From CAYQAJ01 sp964415245 (GTDB lineage: Bacteria > Planctomycetota > Planctomycetia > Pirellulales > Pirellulaceae), in contig CAYQAJ010000062.1 in NCBI GenBank assembly GCA_964415245.1, forward strand, positions 1 through 20,376: a stretch of 20,376 nt of DNA, written 5' to 3'. The position numbers and the translations under genes are program-made. Positions 16,601 through 20,376 of the stretch are shown one piece after another (position 1 is the first letter of the stretch; each line of letters begins with the position of its first letter). The notes below the pieces were generated by a model that was given only the letters and a program-made list of their open reading frames with translations, ran no database searches and was not told where the DNA came from.

Positions 16601-16836
16601 CAATTCTCGACGCGGGCGTCACGCGGCTGCGGCCCGTGCTGCTCACTACTGCCACCACGGTGGGGGGCCTGCTACCCTTGTTTCTTAACTGGTCGGGCGG
16701 CGCCGAGTTCTGGCAGCCGCTAACCGGCGCCATTATTTTTGGACTCTCGTTCGCCACCGTGCTGACGCTCGTCGTCATCCCCGTGAGCTACAGCTTTCTC
16801 TACAACCGCGACTACCGTGCGAGTCGAGCAGCGTAG
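13636..16836 (+). CDS. RND efflux permease, HAE1/AcrB type
   Basis: 1066 residues, the family's usual length. It drives export of substrates across the envelope with the proton gradient, together with the adaptor encoded just upstream. TM1 is at about residues 13-32; TM2-6 cluster around residues 335-480, TM7 lies after about 535 and TM8-12 around 890-1058, with two large periplasmic loops (porter and docking domains). The N-terminal loop has the typical GAQPTEVEEQITRKIEDKL and GVASTQIFGG. The TM4 motif is GMVVDGAIIVAENIHR (Asp399-Gly400), where AcrB has Asp407-Asp408; the TM10 motif is GIVVNDAIVLVDFIN (Asn967-Asp968), where AcrB has Lys940-Asn941. Substrate cannot be read from sequence; heavy-metal CusA/CzcA signatures are not evident. 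Confidence 0.93.
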   Translation: MKITEKAIDHPRWVITIGGLILALAVVAALDIPIQRTPAITKAVILVAVPHPGAQPTEVEEQITRKIEDKLYRLSDVDYIASTSMRSSSITQVVFLDGVDPETARGQVKDLVDEVRRELPAGREVVPIVTDIDFESFPLMVVNLVVPDGFDERSLKQIAEEVQDDLETVPGVASTQIFGGREREIHIDVNVDLAMQHGLTLGDFRRALAEYHAELPGGPLETGDFEFQVRSDTKFRNVDDIRQAVVKQEEDRVLRVGDLAEVSDTYRRLKNVAYLNGKSCATIIVYKESNINTLKTAQLLHRRVDDLGGQYPAVQFFITRDTSDEISLMFRVLGSSFVFGAMLVLLILSWTMGLRISLLVLLAIPLSAAAAIACLYFGGIPVSNMVIFSFILVIGMVVDGAIIVAENIHRHIEMGEEPVVAAKAGINEVALPVVMADLTTIAAYLPMVLVPGIMGDFMRVMPIVVSVALGGSILVDHFLIPTLAARWYSRKRPARSASAFHTGVAQSGDAIEAAAPPIASHGLLARCYAAILEWSLDNRWAIVVCSGLAVLWACFMLNRIGFTFFPPSDRGQFEVKFELPLGHSVEQTVAASEVILEPLRELEENGGDVVHFVSAIGSSEGLSTRLDNDPAVGPEFGTIIVQLLSPLDRTRHEDDVIRQLRRGIEGNLHRVPGMKYSIVKVEEGPPGGADVAVRVTGEDHDQLGRIAEEIAERLHNVPGTLDVNTDYRAENPEIVVDPDPAILPFYNITKTQVSQAVQMAVTGDNSILLSIGDEDVPLRLQAAPQYRQHRESLERLMLSGPTGRRATIGEVAHLRRVMGVYAVNRYQHKRAVVARCDVEEPTRPDQVFDVLRADILPDVGFRPVPGNNMAFIGAAGTPVEGLRATFTGENEERDKNFAYLVRCMVIAVVLIFALLVLQFNSFRQPSIVMLAVPLSFVGVIAGMWLCHFPFSLATFIGLVSLAGIVVNDAIVLVDFINQDRKRGLPLRAAILDAGVTRLRPVLLTTATTVGGLLPLFLNWSGGAEFWQPLTGAIIFGLSFATVLTLVVIPVSYSFLYNRDYRASRAA

Positions 16837-16919
16837 AGTCAAGAGTCGAGAGCCCGACAAGCCCACCGACTGCCGTCGTTGGGTTCCGCCCGCCGCCGAA
16901 CACGCGCCCTCATCTCTGC

Positions 16920-16949
16920 TTGCTATCCGTGCCTCTCCGCGGGTATGAT
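16920..16949 (+). promoter_or_regulatory. Candidate promoter of the thioredoxin-like selenoprotein gene
   Basis: TTGCTA (16920-16925), an 18-base spacer and TATGAT (16944-16949); the -35 matches four and the -10 five of six bases. The leader to ATG 17012 would be about 55 bases and includes GAGGAAGGA, the ribosome binding site. Confidence 0.4.
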
Positions 16950-17011
16950 GCCGTGAGGTGAATTTCCGCTGCCACACTTGGTTCCTTCGGCTTGAGGAAG
17001 GATTTACAGAC

Positions 17012-18208
17012 ATGACTGTTCACTCGAGAGTTGCCTTCGCTCGCTTCGGTGCCGCCCTGGCTGCGGCGCTCGCGATCGTGAGCGGCTTGGCTGCGAACTC
17101 AGCGCGAGCGCTCACCGTCGAAGAAGCGGTCGAGATATCGCGCGTCACCGGGCGGCCCATCTTTGCCCTCGGCGGCACCGCCACGTGAGGCCGCTGCGTG
17201 GCGCTGATGAAGCGGCTCAACACCGACCGCTCCCTGGCGCCGCTGGTGGCACAGTTTGTGCCCCTGAAGATCGACACGCAAACACCCGAGTGGCAGGCCT
17301 GGGCCCGGAAGTATCCCCACGAAGGGACCGCCATCCCCATTCTGTACGTCGTTCGCGCCGACGGAACCAAGATGTACGCGCAAAGCAATGCGCTGCCAGA
17401 CGACGCATTGGGGCCCTTCCTGCTCGCATCGCTGCGCGAAGCAGGACGCATACTGAGCGCCAGTGAGTTGGAAGCCATCCAAAAGGCCGCAGAAACGGCC
17501 CGCGCCGCGCAAGAGCAGGGCGATACGTTCGCGGCCGTGAAGGCGCTCGCCGGCCTCAAGAAGATCGGGACTCCCGGCGAGCTCGGCAGCTACGCCGCCT
17601 CGGCCATTGCGGTCGACCAGCTTGCCGCGCAGCTAAACGAACAGGGAAAGTTGGCTTTGGCCGATGCCGAGGAAAAGCTCGCCGGCGACGACCCCCTGGC
17701 CGGCGCACTGGCACTCGTCGAAGTGAAACGCATCTATGCGCTGCTCCCTTCGCTGAAGTCCGAGGTCACCAGCGCGTACACGCAGCATGAAAGGGACGCC
17801 GACACGAAAACCCTGTTGGCGCAGGCGGCGGCATTCGACCGCGCGAAAACCCTTGCTTCCGAAACCCGCACGCGGCGACAGGGCATCGCGTCGCTCGAGC
17901 GAATTGCGGCCCAGGATGCCAATCCCGCGATTGCCGAACTGGCGCGGGCGGAGTTGGCGAAACTCCAAGGCGATCCCGAGGAGCCGGAAGTCAAGTTTTC
18001 GGTGGTCGAGGTCGAGGAATCCGCCGCCGAACCGCTCCGCACCTGGACCGACAGCACGGGCAATTTCAAGATCGAGGCCAAGTTCGTCGCGGTCGAAGAA
18101 ACGGAAGTCGTGCTCGCCCGCGAGGACGGCAGCACGCTCCGCGTGCCGCTGGAACGGCTCAGCGAAGCGGACCAGAACTACGTGAAGGGCCGCGCCGCAC
18201 AGCCCTGA
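17012..18208 (+). CDS. Secreted thioredoxin-like protein with SHD1 domain; candidate selenoprotein (in-frame UGA read as Sec)
   Basis: 398 residues if TGA 17186-17188 is read through; ATG 17012 follows GAGGAAGGA and opens a signal peptide (about residues 1-33, ending ANSARA). The thioredoxin fold covers about residues 35-150: EEAVEISRVTGRPIFALGG, then U59-G-R-C62 followed by VALMKRL, and the cis-Pro loop AIPILYVV (Pro109). A helical Ala/Glu-rich middle follows (about 150-330), and an SHD1-type end (343-393: RTWTDSTGNFKIEAKFVAVE, DGSTLRVPLERLSEADQNYV). UGA stands exactly where a CxxC motif has its first Cys, as in UxxC selenoproteins. Coding is intact on both sides in one frame. TGA is a normal stop in neighbouring genes, so general recoding is excluded. 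The alternatives are a nonsense mutation or a sequencing error. The likely role is a periplasmic thiol/redox protein. Confidence 0.72.
17189..17217 (+). promoter_or_regulatory. SECIS-like hairpin directly after the in-frame UGA
   Basis: GCCGCT (17190-17195) is perfectly complementary to AGCGGC (17211-17216), extendable by a G-T pair (17189/17217). An alternative fold pairs CGCT (17202-17205) with AGCG (17211-17214) around a GATGA loop that starts 17 bases after the UGA with G as first loop base, which fits the bacterial SECIS pattern better. Both folds use the same 3' arm. By-eye folding only. Confidence 0.45.
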
Positions 18209-18229
18209 CCCGCTTACAGTATCGTCATT

Positions 18230-18243
18230 CCCGCGAAGGCGGG
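18230..18243. repeat. Short hairpin within a REP-like sequence
   Basis: CCCGC-GAAG-GCGGG, embedded in a 'cattcccgcgaaggcgggcat' context that is a widespread dispersed repeat in many bacteria. It begins 22 bases after the stop of the thioredoxin-like gene. Confidence 0.5.
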
Positions 18244-18276
18244 CATCCAGGGAATCGGTGAATAGGCGTGCCCAAG

Positions 18277-18298
18277 CCCACGGACTCCTGTCCGTGGG
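18277..18298. terminator. Bidirectional hairpin between convergent genes
   Basis: CCCACGGAC (18277-18285) and GTCCGTGGG (18290-18298) form a perfect 9-bp stem with a TCCT loop, midway between genes ending at 18208 (plus) and 18320 (minus). It could end both transcripts, although no T-run follows on either strand. Confidence 0.55.
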
Positions 18299-18319
18299 TT
18301 CCGCGCAGTTCGCGCAATC

Positions 18320-19108
18320 TCACGCCTCCGGTCCCAGCGCCTTATCGACTGCCTTCTTGAACTCCTCGCCGATGTCGACCTCGAACGGCTCCTCGGGTAC
18401 TTCGGCCTTATCGGCCAGGTCCTTCAGGTCCTTCAAGAACGCCTTCAGCTCGTCGTCGGTGATGCGCTCCTTGAGTTGCCTTTCGCCGTTGGGACCGGCG
18501 GTCGAGATGCGATCCATGGCCCGCTGAATCGAATTCTGCGAAATCGTTTTCTCGTACACGCCCCGCGCAGCCCGCTGCAAGGCAAGTCGCGCGTCCTTCT
18601 TTTCCTGATCGCTCAGCCCCGACGGCTCGACGTACTTCTTTTCGGCGCCATACACCATGGCCAGGGCGAATAGCGGCGATTCCCCCAGGTTGCGCAACAC
18701 TTCGCCGACCTTGTCGCCGTCGATCTTGCCCTCTTTGTAGGCATCGGTCACGCGGTCGATCTGGGCGATGACTTCCTTCTTGTCCTCGTCCGTCATCTCC
18801 GAATCTTCGACGGCTTTCACAACAAAGCCGCGCGCCACGTCGGCCACGATCTGCTTGGCGCGACTGACCATGTACCAAATGCCCAGACCGCACAAGAGGG
18901 CGCTCACAACCATGGCGCCTACGCAGCCCAGCGCACAGCCCAGCGCCGTGCGACCGCCGGAACCGCCCGTCGGTGGCGGCGGAGGATATCCCGGTTGCTG
19001 CGGCCCGTATCCTTGCTGATACGGCGGGTAACCCTGCTGCGGCACACCTGACTGCGGCTGCGGAGGACCGGGCTGCCCGCCGAAGGGAGTGTTGCCGTAG
19101 TTGCTCAT
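18320..19108 (-). CDS. Single-TM protein with Pro/Gln/Gly-rich N-terminus, function unknown
   Basis: 262 residues from ATG 19106-19108 to TGA at 18320-18322, with GAGAGG about six bases upstream of the start. The first 50 residues are Pro/Gln/Gly/Tyr-rich and repetitive (QQGYPPYQQGYGPQQPGYPP), disordered. One strong TM segment follows (about residues 56-80, LGCALGCVGAMVVSALLCGL). The C-terminal part is charged and helical (DEDKKEVIAQIDRVTDAYKE, ITDDELKAFLKDLKDLADKA). With the N-terminus inside, the helical domain would face the periplasm; orientation is not certain. In-frame sequence upstream of 19108 lacks a ribosome site. No family recognised; this build (Pro-rich head, TM, helical tail) is common among planctomycete proteins of unknown role. 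Confidence 0.82.
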   Translation of the reverse strand: MSNYGNTPFGGQPGPPQPQSGVPQQGYPPYQQGYGPQQPGYPPPPPTGGSGGRTALGCALGCVGAMVVSALLCGLGIWYMVSRAKQIVADVARGFVVKAVEDSEMTDEDKKEVIAQIDRVTDAYKEGKIDGDKVGEVLRNLGESPLFALAMVYGAEKKYVEPSGLSDQEKKDARLALQRAARGVYEKTISQNSIQRAMDRISTAGPNGERQLKERITDDELKAFLKDLKDLADKAEVPEEPFEVDIGEEFKKAVDKALGPEA

Positions 19109-19204
19109 AAAGTACCTCTCGCTCGCGTTGTCGCAAATCAAGAGTCGGATTTCGGAGTCATGAAGTCGGAAGCGGGCAAACGCAAGAAGAATAACCCGCG
19201 TCGA

Positions 19205-19498
19205 CTATCGGCGGAAGGCGCCGCTTACTTCCTGTTCTTCGCTGGCGGGCGGGCGATCTTGGCCACCGCACTCGCGGGCTTGCTGTTGCGCCTTCATCGC
19301 CGCCGCCTCATCGCTCAACTTCATTTGGGGTCCTGGTCCGAAAAACTGAACGTCGTCGACGGAGTTCATGCTAGGCGGTAAGAGCTCGTGAGGCGGCGTT
19401 GGCTTCGATTTGCACCCTGACATGCCCAGCACAAGCCCGACAAGCAACGTCGGCACCAGCACCGAGAGGGCTCTCGTGAAAGTACGCCATCCGACCAT
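19205..19498 (-). CDS. Small lipoprotein
   Basis: 97 residues from ATG 19496-19498 to TAG at 19205-19207. The N-terminus (MVGWRTFTRALSVLVP, then TLLVGLVLGMSGC) is a lipoprotein signal with a lipobox-like GMSGC; Cys29 would be acylated. The mature part is short, hydrophilic and Pro/Gln-rich (CKSKPTPPHELLPPSMNSVD, AAAMKAQQQA) and has no recognised domain. An ATG at 19526-19528 would add ten residues (MDVSFGRRDQ) ahead of the signal; neither start has a clear ribosome site, and I prefer the one giving a normal-length signal. It lies 97 bases upstream of the Pro/Gln-rich membrane gene on the same strand, so cotranscription is possible. Confidence 0.7.
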   Translation of the reverse strand: MVGWRTFTRALSVLVPTLLVGLVLGMSGCKSKPTPPHELLPPSMNSVDDVQFFGPGPQMKLSDEAAAMKAQQQARECGGQDRPPASEEQEVSGAFRR

Positions 19499-19694
19499 TT
19501 GGTCACGGCGTCCGAAGCTGACATCCATGTCATGTCTTCGATGCTATGATGAAAAGCCGTTGTGAATCGGCGAAAGACCCGTCCGGGTTCGTGGTGCGTA
19601 TCGTACGAACTTTCGGGCGACACGGCACTGGCAATTGCCGGCCCAGTTCCTACCGCATCGAGTTCTTGGGCCCCGTCGGAAGGCGCCGCGACGT

Positions 19695-20147
19695 CTATCC
19701 CAGCGCCTGCTTTTCCCTGATGGCGGCGACGCTCGCGGCGATGAAGTCGTGATTCTCGGGCCAGCGTTTGGCGGCGTACTGGTACGATTCGATCGCGGCA
19801 TCCCAGTGGCCCAGCTTGTCGAGTTTCGACGCCGCGGACAGCGCGTCCTCGGGATTGGTGTAAAACTCCGGGTCACGATCGATCAATTTGGTGCGGGGGC
19901 GGATTAACAGCCAGATCACCAGGCACAGTGGGCCGAGAAAGAAAAGCAAAGTGAACAGCGCTACCACGAGATAGCCCGTCTGTCCGCGACGCTGTGCATC
20001 GCCAATCGCCCAGGCGCCCGGCGCGATCACGTAAAGGAACCAGCAAATCGTGGAGATGCTGAGAAAGAGTATCGAACCGACGACCCACGCCACCTGCGCG
20101 AAGTCGACCTGCCAAACGGTCGGCCGCAGCGCAACGCCGAATATCAT
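19695..20147 (-). CDS. Two-TM membrane protein with TPR-like C-terminal segment
   Basis: 150 residues from ATG 20145-20147 to TAG at 19695-19697. TM1 (about residues 18-43, AWVVGSILFLSISTICWFLY) and TM2 (about 59-82, YLVVALFTLLFFLGPLCLVI) are separated by a short loop with GDAQRRGQTGY. The tail has a TPR-like helix pair: NPEDALSAASKLDKLGHWDA then AIESYQYAAKRWPENHDFIA. A GTG at 20162 adds five residues (MLAAE); neither start shows a clear ribosome site. Small phospholipase-D-nuclease-N-like two-TM proteins have similar loops ('GPLxxxIWL'), so a distant relation is possible but unproven. The gene follows a zinc-ribbon gene on the same strand by about 50 bases. Confidence 0.75.
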   Translation of the reverse strand: MIFGVALRPTVWQVDFAQVAWVVGSILFLSISTICWFLYVIAPGAWAIGDAQRRGQTGYLVVALFTLLFFLGPLCLVIWLLIRPRTKLIDRDPEFYTNPEDALSAASKLDKLGHWDAAIESYQYAAKRWPENHDFIAASVAAIREKQALG

Positions 20148-20196
20148 TTCAGCGGCCAACACGATACTGAGGTTTGTTTCTCGAGGTTAGCTCGAA

Positions 20197-20376
20197 CTAA
20201 TGACGCCGCTGAACGGCATTGCCGTTCCTATCCCGATGCTTGCGGCGGCACGCGCGGCAGCGAACGGCGGTGGCGTACAGCGAGCCTTTGGCCACTTCGT
20301 AGTACCACTTCTGCTGCGCGCCGGTCCACACCTCTTGGCGGCCGCAGTCGATGCACGTGAACTCGACGTCGACGTA
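20197..20376 (-). CDS. Zinc-ribbon domain protein, C-terminal part (5' truncated by window edge)
   Basis: The minus-strand frame is open from the window edge (20376) to TAG at 20197-20199, 59 residues. It shows two CxxC pairs, FTCIDCG and VRCRACRRK, separated by EVWTGAQQKWYYEVAKG and SLYATA. This matches the probable zinc-ribbon family (zf-trcl type), small proteins expected to bind one zinc ion; function unknown. The tail is basic (RRKHRDRNGNAVQRRH). A 7-bp hairpin (20211-20227, GAACGGC/GCCGTTC) lies in the last codons. The start lies outside the window. Confidence 0.8.
   Translation of the reverse strand, partial: YVDVEFTCIDCGRQEVWTGAQQKWYYEVAKGSLYATAVRCRACRRKHRDRNGNAVQRRH

Noticed and set aside
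15234..16688. 484-codon plus-strand open frame in another phase within the RND gene
   Set aside because: The product is Arg/Gly/His-rich low complexity, as expected for an out-of-frame reading of a GC-rich gene; the RND frame is complete.
17012..17188. Pseudogene with nonsense mutation
   Set aside because: Not excluded, but the stop falls precisely on the redox Cys position, no other damage is seen in 398 codons, and a hairpin follows. I keep it as the main alternative to selenocysteine.
17198..18208. Separate gene starting at GTG 17198 after the TGA
   Set aside because: It would start inside the thioredoxin active-site helix, lose Cys62 and the signal peptide, and has no ribosome site. Read-through in the same frame explains both halves better.
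19544..19876. 110-codon minus-strand open frame overlapping the TPR-like gene
   Set aside because: It overlaps the two-TM/TPR gene in another phase, and its product is Arg/Pro-rich with no signal or domain.

Overview
The window looks like a chromosomal piece of a planctomycete (Planctomycetota, Pirellulales-like). It is GC-rich. It carries a thioredoxin-fold protein ending in an SHD1 domain, a YdjY-type secreted protein, a HemQ-type coproheme decarboxylase, several secreted or anchored proteins without known function, and families of small palindromic intergenic repeats. I assign the lineage from gene content and from memory of these families, not from a search. I see no rRNA, tRNA, CRISPR array, transposase or phage gene.

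Layout. (1) Positions 1-3808, plus strand: the 3' half of prkA, then a yeaH/yhbH-type gene (DUF444), then a spoVR gene. This is the familiar PrkA-YeaH-SpoVR stress/starvation cluster. (2) 3916-4404, plus: a small unknown protein. (3) 4476-6979, minus: three tandem paralogues of an unrecognised Cys-rich secreted protein family; apparent promoters and a strong hairpin suggest two transcripts. (4) 7354-8202, plus: a HemQ/ChdC coproheme decarboxylase, facing a YdjY-domain secreted protein on the minus strand (8422-9288). Between their stop codons lie two opposing arrays of about 18-bp hairpin-forming repeats. (5) 9421-10710: a palindromic MITE-like element, an unknown protein with a conserved-looking C-terminal half, and another palindromic repeat. 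(6) 10755-11863, plus: yggS-type PLP protein and a DUF167 (YggU) protein. (7) 11864-16836, plus: a second diverged MITE-like element, then a membrane-fusion protein and an RND permease overlapping by 4 bases. (8) 17012-18208, plus: a secreted thioredoxin-like protein with SHD1 whose active site reads UGA-Gly-Arg-Cys, a candidate selenoprotein. (9) 18320-20376, minus: a Pro/Gln-rich single-TM protein, a small lipoprotein, a two-TM protein with a TPR-like tail, and a truncated zinc-ribbon protein.

The most interesting points are the in-frame UGA in the place of the first Cys of a CxxC motif, with intact coding on both sides and a hairpin just downstream; the three-copy secreted family; and the converging repeat array that abuts or forms the stop codons of two genes.
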